DNA of 64,000 nucleotides, taken from NCBI GenBank assembly GCA_933228895.1, contig OW121849.1, forward strand, positions 42,440,354 through 42,504,353, written 5' to 3'. This document shows positions 45,059 through 55,431 of this stretch, one piece after another. The notes beneath the pieces are model-generated. The model did not search any database. It was not told the DNA's origin and saw nothing but the letters and a program-made list of their open reading frames with translations. Positions within the stretch are counted from its first letter, which is position 1. Every line of letters begins with the position of its first letter. The stretch comes from Platycnemis pennipes (taxonomy: Eukaryota; Arthropoda; Insecta; Odonata; Platycnemididae). A program made the translations under genes and the position numbers.

Positions 45059-45340
45059 AAAGAGGTGTAAAATCTTCCTTTTTGAAATGAGAATGAAATT
45101 AGTCATGCTGCTACGAAGAATAAACAACAGACAATCTGAATTGCAGTGCGAAGGCTCACCTTGTAATGAATGCTCAGGAAAGGAGCTTGGAGTCGAAGAG
45201 GTTGAAAATCTTCCTATTTGAAATAAAAACGAATTTATACATGCTGCTACGAAGAATAAACAACAGACAATAACAGAAGCTAAATTGAAGTGGGAGGGCC
45301 CTCTTTGTAACAAATGCTTTGGAAAGGATCTTGGTGTCTT
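45059..45340. repeat. Two-copy tandem duplication of about 136-145 bp
   Basis: Copy 1 (45059-45194) and copy 2 (45196-45340) share 'aatcttcct.tttgaaat', 'catgctgctacgaagaataa', 'acaacagacaat' and 'ggaaaggagcttgg' in order. A 179-codon minus-strand open frame (44882-45421) spans both copies and therefore has an internal repeat, but no recognisable domain. Confidence 0.85.
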
Positions 45341-46210
45341 GTGGTCAACTACCCAAAAATCAATTTTTAATCCATTTGGAGTGGAGAAATACACACGATA
45401 TGCCAAAAAAAACATTGCCATAATAGACTGAACAGAGAAGTTGTGTTTGAAATCTTCGAGATTTTCTGGAATGGGTAATCAAGGAGTCACGTGGTACAAA
45501 TACGAATGGATCGTGAATTTTGATGAGTTTTAAGTAATCACTGCACTCTAATTAATACCTGTCCATTGAGTTATATATCATCTGGGGCTCTTTGTACGTG
45601 ACGGATGAAGAAAACTCAACTGAAAACAATGAGTGAGATTGGAATAAGTAGATAAAAAATAACAAATATGCTTACCATTCCTGTTTATACCACGTAACTC
45701 CATGGTTACCAATTCGAGACAATCGCGGCAGTTTCAAACGCCCCCGCTTGTATCGCTCAAGTTTAATTCCGGTACGTAACCAAGGACTCACTCATATATT
45801 TTAACATTGCGTTCGGAATTGTTCCGTACCGGAATTAATCTCGACCGATTCAAGAACACCCCTCTCTCTCCCCCCATGTCAAATTCGAGGTAATGATTAA
45901 TAATTTCCACCAAGATGAAGACGGATAGAAAGTTTCCCGGTGCACGTAAAACTTCTCCAAGTTGTTCGAAATACCATAAATCGCACAGTCCATAACTAAA
46001 AGAGCCATTGCTCCGTACCCTTACACCCCGCCATGTTTCCCTCGGATTCCTTTCCTTCCTCGCGACGATACGCACGCACAGCCGTGAGCTCGCACACCTC
46101 ACCTCGAAGACGATGACAATGCCCCTTTTTCCCATTCAATCGTCCTCCTTCTCTCGCCTCCACCCTTGAAAAATTCTGTCTTTCCACCATTCCCCATACC
46201 ATAGTCCGTG
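45341..46210. other. Unassigned stretch with a GC-rich second half
   Basis: From about 45700 to 46200 it is CpG-rich, with short C runs. Minus-strand frames (115 and 68 codons) have no recognisable motif. Confidence 0.35.
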
Positions 46211-47355
46211 TAGCGTTGAGTTTTGGTGCGTTTCAAAGATTTTTACGACATCATCATGGCTCTACTCCAGCGGGAGAGAGCTCGAGAGGAAATACAAAGA
46301 CGAAATTGGCGAAGAGAATTGCAAACGAATGGGGGTAAATAGGAACAAATGTAAGGTAAATTATGCCACAGAGAATAATCTAGATGAGATCTAGACGTCA
46401 ATGAAACTGATCCAAGCGCACGTGCAATAACATTAGTGATGTAAGGGGAGCCTTGTACCCGTGGAATCGGTTTCAGAAGCTGCAGAGCATGAGATTCATC
46501 AATTAGACATTATCGTTGGCATGCGGCATATGTATATGACGGTTCGGTCGAGCAAGACGGGAGTGGCTAAGATAGGAATGTGGTAGTGGACGAGCAGTAT
46601 AATGAGGAAAGGGAGCTTAAGGAATGCCTATATTAAAGGAACTGACACGAGACATCTAGTGGAGAAAAATGATGGCCAGGAAGTAATTTCATTGGGAATC
46701 ATGGAACCTTCTAATGAATAACGTACTGGACAAGGAGCTGGGATGTTGTTCGAGAGGCGAAAAAGGATGTACGGATTTAAGATGGTAACATAAATATAGC
46801 AAAAGACATAATAGAGTAAAAGTTCTCGAACTATTCAAAGTTCTGTACCATCCATGTCAAAAATAAATAAAGTTCTTCACCACCAATTGGTAATGTTTCT
46901 ACCAAGAGAAAACTCAATAATATACCACTAATAGGGCTACATATAGCATAAATCATGCTTATTTTAATTGCAGAAATAAAATACGATACTATTTTTTTGA
47001 CAAATTCAAGGATTGCGAACTAGCCGAGAATATTTCAGCGGAGTCACCTACCGAAATTCACAATCGCAGACATTTTTTCCTGTGGAAATTCTTTCCTTAT
47101 GGAAATTGATAAATTTTTGCCTTGATTGATAAATGATGAATTTATAAATGGAAATAAAGTATAAGAACTGTCATTGTCTGGTTGTCCCAGAGTGCATTGT
47201 GGCCCATAATGGAGCATGAGACATGAGACGACAATGAAGAATCGTAATTTCCATTATTGTTAACGCGGGTGGCAACTGATACCATAGGTTATTTGCACTT
47301 TAAGAATAGATAGGAGTAGACAGGAATGTTTCTGAGAAAAGAGGGAGAATAGACG
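46211..47355. other. Stretch with nothing recognised
   Basis: Mixed to AT-rich. No open frame over 60 codons and no repeat match that I can place. Confidence 0.4.
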
Positions 47356-47600
47356 AAGTCTAAGAGAGAAAACATCACGGTAATAGCCTGCTTTCAACGA
47401 AAGGAACCAAGGGTTTCACTGATTAACGTCCAATCGACAGACGAAGTACTAAACTAGAAGTGCTCGCCCCACAGCACTCAAACCAGCTCTGGTATACCAC
47501 TGAAAAATCTATGACTATGCCAGGGCTCGAACTCGGGTCCCGATGGTGAGAGGACCTTGCACTAGTCACTACATAAACCCTGTAAGCATGATCCCTGACC
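47356..47600 (-). mobile_element. tRNA-derived SINE
   Basis: The minus strand has a tRNA-like head: A-box region 'gtgactagtgcaagg', then 'gacccgagttcgagccctgg', whose 'agttcgagccc' (plus 47523-47534) fits an RNA polymerase III B-box. A unique body follows, then 'gattggacgttaatcagtga', 'cctttcgttgaaagcaggct' and 'ttttctctct'. The same body and 3' end are found at 34.2 and 44.9 kb. It lies directly against the 5' end of the LINE relic at 47.6 kb. Confidence 0.7.
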
Positions 47601-49332
47601 GAACATGTCGTACCGATGGATTCGAAAGCAGACGATGTAACACCCATTTTTAAAATTGGTGATAAAGAGCAGCCTTCTAACTATCGACCTATATCCCTCA
47701 CATCCATTTAATGCAAAGTTCTGGAACATATGATTGTCAATTCAATCATGGGGCACTTAGATAGCCAGAATTTATTGTCCAATATTTAGCATGGTTTCCA
47801 GAAGAGTAGATCATGTGAAACTCAACTTGCTCCCTTTTCCCACGATATTTTAGTTTATGGCGAAAATAATATTCCAGAGGGTGCAATATTTCTCGATTTC
47901 AAGAAAGCTTTTGACAAGGTGTTTCATAGCAAACTAATTTTGAAATTAAAATCTTATGGGTTAGACAGTAATATTATATCATGGATAAATGATTTCCTAC
48001 ATGATCGGGTACAAAGGGCAGTTTTGGACGGTGCAAATCTTCCCTGCAATTGAAGTCACTTCAGGTGTCCCACAAGGTAGTGTGATAGGTCCACTCCTGT
48101 TCCTTCTGTACATAAATGATATCAATAAGGTGTTCAAAAGTAAGCTTCGTCTATTTGCCGATGACGCAGTAGTGTACAGGGAAATTCTATGCATAAATGA
48201 TAAATAAGATTTAAATGATGACCTACAAGCAATTGAAAAATGGTGTGATATATGGCAGTTAAAATAAATTTTTTTAAACTGTGTAACAATAAATTTTGGG
48301 AAAAAGGATTGCTCTCCTCCTAGCTCATACAAAATAAGAATAATGACTTAAGAAACGTGTAATCCATTACATATCTTGGAATAAGACTCACACATGATCT
48401 TTCCTGGGGCAAACACATACGTGAAATAATTGGTCAACCGAATCATAAAAAAATGGGATTCATCAAAAGAGAGTTGGGTAAATGTGACGATCATGTATGA
48501 GAAATGAGCTATATTTACCTTGTTAGACCTCATTTGGAATATGCTGCCAGTGTATGGGACGCCGACGAAATCGTCTAAATAACGGATATGAACGTGTGCA
48601 GCGAAGATCGGCAAGATTTGTAAAGAGACGGTACGATAACTAATTCAGCGTAACCAGTCTATTAAATGAATTAAAATGGAAATCATTGTCAGGTCGCAGG
48701 TTGAAATTTAGACTTAAACTTCTAAATAAATTCCAAGATAATATTTTCAGCGATAACGTTAAAAATATTTTGCGAACCCCAACTTACTAATGTAGTAAGA
48801 CACTACTTTGTGGTGTCTTGCAGAGTATTGTGTACATCTACATCTATATAATACCCTGAAAGCCACCGTAAAGGTGTATGGCAGGGGGTGAATTCTCACC
48901 AAACATGCACTACATATCATGCATAAAAAAGGATTAGTACTTGTATAGGTACTGTTCAAAACTGTGCTATTTAAAAAAAGATAAAAATAGCAAAGCATAC
49001 ATGCAAAAAATGCTGTTAGTTGGGTTAGCTTTACGTCCTTATACCAACATGCAGCTACCAATCTTATCCATTGCTACACTCGTACTGAATATATTTACCG
49101 TTATTCATATCCCTCATTGAACGAGGAAAAAAGGACATTTTGAATCTGTCTTTTCTGCAATCAATTTCTCTAATTTTGTGATTATGGTCCAGTCTACCAT
49201 AGTAATTTGGGGTTCTCAATATATTTTTAACATCATCACTGAAAATATGGTCTTGGAAATTGTTTAAGAGATTAAGTCTAAATTTCAACCTGCGATCTGG
49301 CAATGATTCCCAGTGTAGATGTAGATGTAAGC
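47601..49332 (+). mobile_element. LINE family A with reverse transcriptase core, tail split by another A copy
   Basis: The longest LINE copy. Reverse transcriptase blocks in order: VTPIFKIGDK and NYRPISLTSI (47630-47710), IFLDFKKAFDKV (about 47887-47921, catalytic Asp), [20 protein letters not shown] (48060-48119) and LFADDAVVY (48151-48177, catalytic Asp pair). The C-terminal region at 48380-48786 is then broken by stops. A deletion joins it to the 3' hairpin (48803-48829). The tail is interrupted at 48834 and resumes at 49318-49332. The reading frame changes between the FLDF and GVPQG blocks, so the gene is dead. Confidence 0.9.
48835..49312 (-). mobile_element. LINE family A nested in the tail of another A copy
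   Basis: A 478-bp minus-strand copy with TACATC tail, hairpin (about 48855-48893), 3' UTR and an uninterrupted 79-codon ORF2 end (49303-49064: KFRLNLLNNFQDHIF, GRLDHNHKIREIDCRKDR, MRDMNNGKYIQY). It is flanked by gtgta at 48830-48834 and 49313-49317, a 5-bp target-site duplication. Removing it restores the host tail 'ttgtgtagatgtagatgtaa'. Confidence 0.92.
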
Positions 49333-50017
49333 GATGTGAATAGAAGAAGGTGCCTAATGTTCACTTCACCACGGCACAAATCTGGCTACCTTTCTGTCTC
49401 ATAAGATGCCTCAAAAACTTACCAGATACAATTATCGAAATAACTTTGTTTTTCTCAACAGTGTGAACGAAATAATAAATAATTTTTCATGCATATCAAC
49501 TTAAGATACCGCGCTACTGTTTTCGCAAGCCTGCCTTCCACCAATGCAATAGGACTACTGTTTTCCTTCCATCACGCTCTCCCACTTCGACTTAATAAAA
49601 TCCTTCTCATTAAGGTGTTAACCCGATCCGGAAGATAAAAGAAAGTAGAAGAGAGGGAAGCGAGCCAAGTCGTTCGCGGGGGCTGTTTAGAATAAACGAC
49701 GGAGCTTCCCGTACCAACCGCAAAAACAATAGTGGCGCTCACTATTCGGCCAACAGCCCAACTACGCTCAAAACGCTCACCCAACATCAACCCCCTCATA
49801 CCCCCTAAATCATCTTCCATTTTTTTCTCTTGCTTTCATTTCACGCTCTCTCCCCACCCAAGAACCATTTCACTGACATAAAATGCCAGCACTACTTATT
49901 ATTATTTTCATCTCGCATACGTCGCGTCTACAGTCATGTTATCTTACGAATAGGTCCTTTAACGTTGACAGATGCCTGGAGATCGTTTCTCAAAAGTAAA
50001 ATCCTTTCACTAGCCAG
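49333..50017. other. Stretch with a GC-richer segment, nothing recognised
   Basis: A GC-richer part at 49600-49860 carries an 82-codon minus-strand frame with no recognisable motif. No repeats. Confidence 0.35.
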
Positions 50018-50021
50018 TTAA

Positions 50022-50876
50022 CACTAGAAGGCCGGAGGGGTCAAATTTGACCCCTCGGCGTTTTAAAGATGCTGACGATTTCTTAATTTTTTACTGATGC
50101 AAATTAAATTTCGTGACTTTTCGTATTTCACGACAATACGTAAACGCGGTGAATTTTATAAAAAACGGATGAACGGTTAAGTTGAAATTATCATTTTTAC
50201 CTTCGAGGCCGGAGGGGTCAAATTTGACCCCCACGCTGTGATACAATTTTAAACTTTTTCTATTCCTTATATTATTGCTATTAAAACTATAAATGTGTTT
50301 TTAGCGTTAAAGAATGTCCTAATGTAACAAGATCTCTACTCCCTGTGCCTTCCACTTCTCAAACGCCCACTGTTTACTCCTTCGCCACGTCAACGTGTTG
50401 CATTCCATCTCCGACTTTTATATGAAATTTCAGTCTCTGTAGTCTCAGAATTGAAAATTGATTTTCGTTCTGTTTCTTCATACTTTCAGTGCGTACAATG
50501 CTCGAATTTGAAGCTAACTCATTCGCTGGGTCGCGTCGTCCGAGCCTACAAAGTCACCTGAAGAGGCGTGGGAGTCGAGGAGGATATGCCAGAACAATGG
50601 CTTCAGATGCTACGGATTCTCAAAAGTGTCATCTAATAGGTAAAAAATGTAGAAAAAATTGGCGCAGGTACCATGATAATTGCCGAAAACGGTACTGAGT
50701 GGAGAGTAAAATTATACCTTTTATAGGAGTATAAAGTCCTTATTGACAAGTATTAGGTAATCCCTAATAAATACTCTAAGTCGCATGAAATGAATAACGC
50801 AGTTGGAAAAGAACGAAGGGGTCAAATTTGACCCCTCCGGCCTCCAAGGTTGAGCGAAATTTCCGTCCTCCTAGTG
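50022..50876 (+). mobile_element. piggyBac-like non-autonomous element in TTAA
   Basis: Flanked by TTAA at 50018-50021 and 50877-50880. Short terminal inverted repeats start CACTAGaAGGcCGG at the left and end with the complement of CACTAGgAGGaCGG at the right. The 18-bp palindrome ggggtcaaatttgacccc occurs at 50037-50054, 50214-50231 and 50818-50835. The block of about 25 bp around the second is an inverted copy of that around the third. TTAA specificity is the hallmark of piggyBac. The 855-bp length is far below that of an autonomous element, so most of the transposase is deleted. Confidence 0.88.
50489..50698 (+). pseudogene. Possible remnant of the piggyBac C-terminal Cys-rich domain
   Basis: A 69-codon frame near the right end of the element. 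Its last part, KCHLIGKKCRKNWRRYHDNC, has basic residues and spaced cysteines like the C-terminal zinc-binding domain of piggyBac transposases (C..CGKK.R+..Y.C..C), but one expected cysteine is replaced by isoleucine. Position just inside the 3' terminal repeat fits the end of the transposase gene. No catalytic DDD region remains. Confidence 0.5.
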
Positions 50877-50891
50877 TTAAACAGAGAGACG

Positions 50892-50955
50892 GTAGACTTA
50901 AGTCTACGGTTGTTAAGCCTGGCAACTCATCGGTCGCGGGTTCAATTCTCCTCCG
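50892..50955 (+). other. tRNA-like segment next to a 16-bp palindrome
   Basis: The palindrome gtagacttaagtctac is at 50892-50907. Following it, 'ggttgttaagcctggcaact' resembles an A-box region and 'gcgggttcaattctcc' (50937-50952) a B-box. A cloverleaf could not be drawn convincingly, so a tRNA-derived SINE head is more likely than a tRNA gene. Confidence 0.35.
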
Positions 50956-51014
50956 GTAAAGCCCCCCTTGAGCATATACGTTTTAGGATTAAGATATTGA
51001 CAACGCAAGATTAA

Positions 51015-51146
51015 TCAAAACAGTTCGAACTCCTGAAACACCTAATTCTATTCCTACTCCTAAAGGAATGATAAACCAACGCGGAGGCATAAAGGTGTCG
51101 AAATTTGCAGCATTTTTGTTTGACGAGATCACATTTGTTGAGTAAC
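51015..51146. repeat. Long direct repeat, left copy
   Basis: Starts tcaaaacagttcgaac and ends gttgagtaac. The right copy is at 52604-52736. The two are alike over their whole length (about four-fifths identical by eye) and lie exactly outside the family C LINE. Confidence 0.85.
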
Positions 51147-51313
51147 ATCTGCGTAATACCTAGCAAGCCACCGCGAGGGTGTGCGGCAGGGGGTGAATAT
51201 CACCAAACATACACTGCTTGCATGCAATTAAGAACTACAATACTACTACTTCATGGAAACATGTTAGATACTTAGAGTTGCTTGCAACTAGATGGTTAGT
51301 AACTACATGGTAT

Positions 51314-52481
51314 ATCTATATCTACGACATACCCTGCAAGCCACCTCGAGGGTGTGTGGCAGGGGGTGCATCCACACCAGGGACAATGACACAACAAACA
51401 AAAATGAACACTACAAAACAAACACTACACCTTTAAAAGTAATTGGGGAAAAAAAGAACAAAAACTACCACATCCCAATCATGCAGGACAAACCCATGAA
51501 TACCATGCATGCCTTGAAACCCGACACCAATTTCATAGATATTCATGCATGCAAAATAAAGCATTGCATGCAAGTCACACGTTGATTTGAACATGCAGGT
51601 CATAAAAAAAATAATACCGACCTACTCTGAATATTACCTCTATAATTATTACCGATTTACGCGATGTTTAACATTCTGATCTCGAATCGTACGCGGAAAA
51701 AATGACATTTTTAACCTGTCCGTTCGCAATCTATCTCCTTAATTTTATTAGAATTATCGAGCCTACCATAATAAGTCGGAGCCAGCAATATATGATTAAC
51801 GTCATTAATGTCGTCCCTCCTTAAATTTTCCCAGAAGATTAAGTCTATAATTCAGCCTGCGTTGTGACAGTGATTCCCATCCCAATTCGGCTAACATACC
51901 AGACACACTGCTTTCCCTATCGTAACACCCTTTTACATATCTCGCCGCTCTTCTTTGTACTCGATCTAATTCGTAAATTAAGCCTGCTTCATAAGGGTCC
52001 CATATACTCGCAGCATATTCTAAGTGTGGTCTAACAATTGAAAAATAGCAACGTTCCTTCACCCTCTACTCACTTTTCCCTAATATTCTTTTAATAAACC
52101 CCAACTTTCTATTTGCTTGACGGCGTATTTCCCTGATATGTTTCCCCCATGATAGATCCTGAGTTAGTGTTACACCTAAGTACTTAACTGATTCCACGTT
52201 TACTAATTCCGCACCTTGATTCTTGTAGTATCTTTCTATCGAGTTTTTCCTTTTCCAAAAATTTACTGTCACGCACTTTTTTATGTTCAGTTCTAGTTTC
52301 CATTTATCGCACCACGCCTGAATTGCTACGAGGTCCTTTTCTAACGATGCCTTGTCTCCCGGACTACTAATTTCTCTCTACACTCCTGCACCATCTGCGA
52401 AAAGCCGAATTCTGCTATGGTAATTACGTTATTACTGCTTGTAATAGCATTTCTCTAAATATATTTATCTATATTTTCCTA
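51314..52481 (-). mobile_element. LINE family B, long copy nested in family C
   Basis: A 1.17-kb minus-strand copy. 5' to 3' it has an eroded FADD region (RIRLFADGAGV, about 52420-52390), AIQAWCDKWKLELNIKKCVT (about 52325), VESVKYLGVTLTQDLSWGKH and QANRKLGFIKRILGKSE. A TAG at 52065-52063 replaces the glutamate codon found in the 19.6-kb copy. Then come FSIVRPHLEYAASIWDPYEA and WESLSQRRLNYRL, the T-rich 3' UTR, the hairpin (about 51333-51368) and a GATATA tail. The junctions carry gtat at 51310-51313 and 52482-52485. Confidence 0.9.
51805..52272 (-). pseudogene. CR1-like ORF2 C-terminus interrupted by one stop
   Basis: Two consecutive in-frame open segments (52272-52066 and 52062-51805) are separated only by TAG. 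Together they cover about 155 codons from NFWKRKNSIERYYKN to LLGKFKEG. The region after the reverse transcriptase core is otherwise well preserved, the best for family B. It corresponds to the fragment at 16437-16931 in family A. Confidence 0.85.
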
Positions 52482-52603
52482 GTATTCATGGGTTAGTAAT
52501 GTTAAAACATTCATCATGGACTAAAGACTACTGTAACAATATTTCACCTACCTATCACTCTGCTGTGCTGCATATAATTAAGATTATTACTACGTTCAGT
52601 TTT

Positions 52604-52736
52604 TCAAAACAGTTCGAACCTCTAAAAAACCTAATTCTATCCCTAATCCGATAGAAATGATAAACCAACGCGATGGAATAAAGGGGTCAAAATGTAGCAG
52701 CATTTTTGTTTTATGTAGCCTCAATTGTTTAGTAAC
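52604..52736. repeat. Long direct repeat, right copy
   Basis: Matches 51015-51146 in the same orientation, starting tcaaaacagttcgaac and ending gtttagtaac. See the left copy. Confidence 0.85.
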
Positions 52737-52739
52737 TTT

Positions 52740-53880
52740 TACGCCGGTGATTTTTCACTCGAATCACGCGTCTCGAAGGTTCGGATGCCTCACTGCCCTT
52801 ACAACCGCCTCAAACATTTCTTCCGCCCTACGTTCCATAGTCCCGTCAAACGTGGTCCGCAAATTCAGGGAGGTTATGTGGAAAGGCGACGGGGGAACTG
52901 CGCGAGAGGGGTCTCGGGTGTAGAAAGGCAGCTGAGGCGACGGAGAAGCTAGAGGAGGCAGAGAGAGAACGACGGAGCGAACGGAGAAAAATGGAAGTGG
53001 GAGGGAGGGGAGAGAGTTTCGCGTGTGTTCGCGGGAAGAGTAGAAGGAAGCGCGGATGATTGCGGCATGGTGAACTGGCGATGGGGGTTGGCCGATGGGA
53101 GGGCGAAGGGAAGAGGTGGGGGGGAGGGTGAATCTAGGAAGAAGGGCGGCACGGAGATGGTTTTATAGGGAGAGAGAAGGGAGGGAGGATTCGAGGGTCG
53201 GGTGAATGTGTTCCGCGGGGAGCTTTTTGCGGGTCGGGCGGGATTAAAAGGCTCTGGTTTGATGTGGATCGGGGGGTGGGTTGGAGAAGGATAGGGGAGC
53301 GGGGTGGGGGAGATAGAGAGGGAATATGAGCGGTAGTTAGGGGGTAGGGGAGGAGGGAGCTGCATCTGGGAAGTCGCGGTGGTGTAGGGAGGAGCTAGCC
53401 CGTGTGGTTGTGTAGTACTGCCGGTAGTGAGGGCGTATTAGGAAGGAAGAAGGAAGGAAGATAAAAGGCGAGGGTTCGCAGCAGCTGCGGCGGAATCGTT
53501 TCTCCGAGTGGACAGAGCTCGCGTGTGCCTCTCTCTCTCTCTCCCCCTCAACCCCACGGGGCGTGTGCGTGCGTGAGAACGAAAATGTTGTGAAAGATCG
53601 CGGACGGAGGAAAGGAGTTGGGTTGCCAGATTTCTCGGGCGGGCGAACCGAGACCTAATGGGGCGAAGAAAAAGACGGTGAACACATTGCTTCGCTCGCC
53701 CCGGAAACAACCTCCTACCCGGAAGCGAGCTTCGCCGCCAGGTCCTCAAATGCTTTCGTGAGCACCCGTGGCATGTGGTTGGTGCACCAAGTTGCTCGCC
53801 CCTCGTGAAAAGAGCATGAGCCCAGAGCAAAGGAGAAATCGGAAACTTTTATCGCGCGAGAATATTTTATTCCGTACGAA
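52740..53880. other. GC-rich island, purine-rich on the plus strand
   Basis: G- and A-rich from about 52880 to 53500, then CpG-rich, with a (CT)n run at 53530-53545. The minus-strand frame at 52949-53365 (138 codons) is proline/serine-rich from composition, and that at 53438-53830 (130 codons) is arginine/serine-rich. No domain is recognised. Confidence 0.45.
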
Positions 53881-54882
53881 ATGAAGGAGAGGAATTACTG
53901 GCCGACGATACGAGCTAAATATAGGTTAAAGATTAGGGAGAAAAAAAAACATTTCAGCCCTTGGTTTATCATATCTCTCGCAAAAAATGAAGAAAACGGC
54001 GAGGTCATAGACACTGCAGAAATAAAGAGTTTGAGCTACAGGACGACGATTTAGTTACGAGCTAAATATGGGCTGAAGATTAAAAGAAAACTCTTCCTGT
54101 TTTATCATATCTCGTTCGGAATTGGATGGTAACTGCGCAGTCACAAAATCACAACACCAAGGACAGCATCCGGAAAAAAAGTGATACATAATTCCTCCCC
54201 ATGAATGTTGCGCCTACCCCGTTGGCGATACCCGAAACGAGGGGGCCACGACTTGTGGAAGGATATTCTCCTCACGACACTATGGCGACTGGGATCGTAA
54301 ACCCTCACGGTTCCGGAAATCTGGGACGATTGGCAACCCTGCCATCCCACAGGGAAGATATGGGGTAGTGCACACGCGTCCTCACGCACATGCGCTCGCA
54401 CATCCAAGCACACGTAAACGGCAAACGTGCAAGCGCATACGTAAAAATCAAGTCGGGGCACAGTGGTTGACTTTCATGCGCCACATGGGGCGATGGAGCC
54501 GCATGGCGATCCTCAAAACAAAAAAAAAGTCTCCTCCGCTTTCTCGTTCCCCAGATCCTGCCTTGACGCTGAGTCTCTTGGAGTCGTAAACTTTTTAAAT
54601 CAAGATAAAATCTGTAAAGATTTCCGTTCGTTCACCTTCCACGAAGAAAGGGGGGAGAGAGTTTAGGAGCACCTTGAGCAGAAAACTACAACTGCTCCTA
54701 ATATCCATGGATAAAAACTACGGCAAAGGAATCGTAAAGGTTTCATATAAAAATCACTCCCCAGAACAGTATTACTTTAATTCACGAACGAGAAGTAAAC
54801 GTGAAAGCAGTTAAGTTGTTGTATTCAAAACGCAGATAATGATTAACGAATCGGAATCGTATCCTTACTAAAAAAAAACATT
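53881..54882. other. Mixed stretch with a GC-richer middle
   Basis: The phrase 'acgagctaaatat.ggtt.aagatta' appears twice (about 53910 and 54060), a weak local duplication. A minus-strand 106-codon frame at 54141-54461 is cysteine- and arginine-containing but not recognised. Confidence 0.35.
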
Positions 54883-55431
54883 AGCCCGAACAAGTCCTCA
54901 GGTCCTGATGAAATTCCAGGTCGTGCGCATAAATAATTAGCTCTCGAAAAGGTGTTACGATAGGTTGAGTAGTGTTTCAGAATTAACACAAGAATTAGGG
55001 TGGTAATCATTATCAGAGCGTCGGTTAAAGTACTGATTAAATCTATTAAAGAAATAAAAATCGGATAACTTTACTGCAAATGTTAGGCGTATATTAAAAA
55101 CACCAGCGTATTATGCTAGGTTCGACCAGATAATTGAGATTAGAGAGATTGTCGTACTGATAGATTCAAAATGTTATTTTTCCCCGAACTATAAAAGAAC
55201 AGAATAGGCAGCATAGCAAAGGGATAGGTAGGGGAAATACTTTAGAGTAGTCTGTAGTGCCTGATGCATGTATTAATAACCAATCCTTTAATTACTATGT
55301 AGATACTAACAATCTAGTTGCCCGAGACCCTATAGTAGCATGCTTGCATGTCTATAGTGCATGATTGGTGATCTTCACCCCCTGCCACACACCTTTGTGG
55401 TGGCTTGCAGGGTATTATGTAGATGTAGATG
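54883..55431 (+). mobile_element. LINE family C with an internal deletion
   Basis: A short stretch encoding NKSSGPDEIPGR (about 54888-54923) is the N-terminal 'K.PGPDGIP' motif of LINE reverse transcriptases. It jumps, after about 25 bp, to the C-terminal coding part (from 54948: VLR..S..ELT.ELGW.SLSERRL-like reading in pieces), then the family C 3' UTR, hairpin (about 55376-55412) and two GATGTA units. Most of the reverse transcriptase is deleted. Confidence 0.85.

Larger units (their letters stand above)
51147..52603 (-). mobile_element. LINE family C split by a family B insertion
   Basis: 51147-51313 holds an eroded tail, hairpin (about 51168-51199) and the start of the C 3' UTR. After the B insertion, 52482-52603 continues the C 3' UTR ('cattcatcatggactaaaga', 'caatatttcacctacctatc'), ending near 52600. 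No C coding part is kept. The whole is bracketed by the ~130-bp direct repeats. Confidence 0.82.

Noticed and set aside
44882..45421. 179-codon minus-strand open frame with some hydrophobic runs
   Set aside because: Its length is produced by a tandem duplication plus a SINE 3' region; the internal repeat is at DNA level and no protein family is recognised.
50892..50955. A possible true tRNA gene
   Set aside because: A- and B-box-like words are present but the acceptor and anticodon stems do not form, so it is kept only as a low-confidence tRNA-like segment.
51218..51436. Frames encoding PCKPPRGCVAGG and similar strings (also near 26.5, 20.7, 22.1 and 62.5 kb)
   Set aside because: They are translations of the LINE 3' hairpin on the wrong strand or in the wrong frame; the hairpin explains their recurrence.
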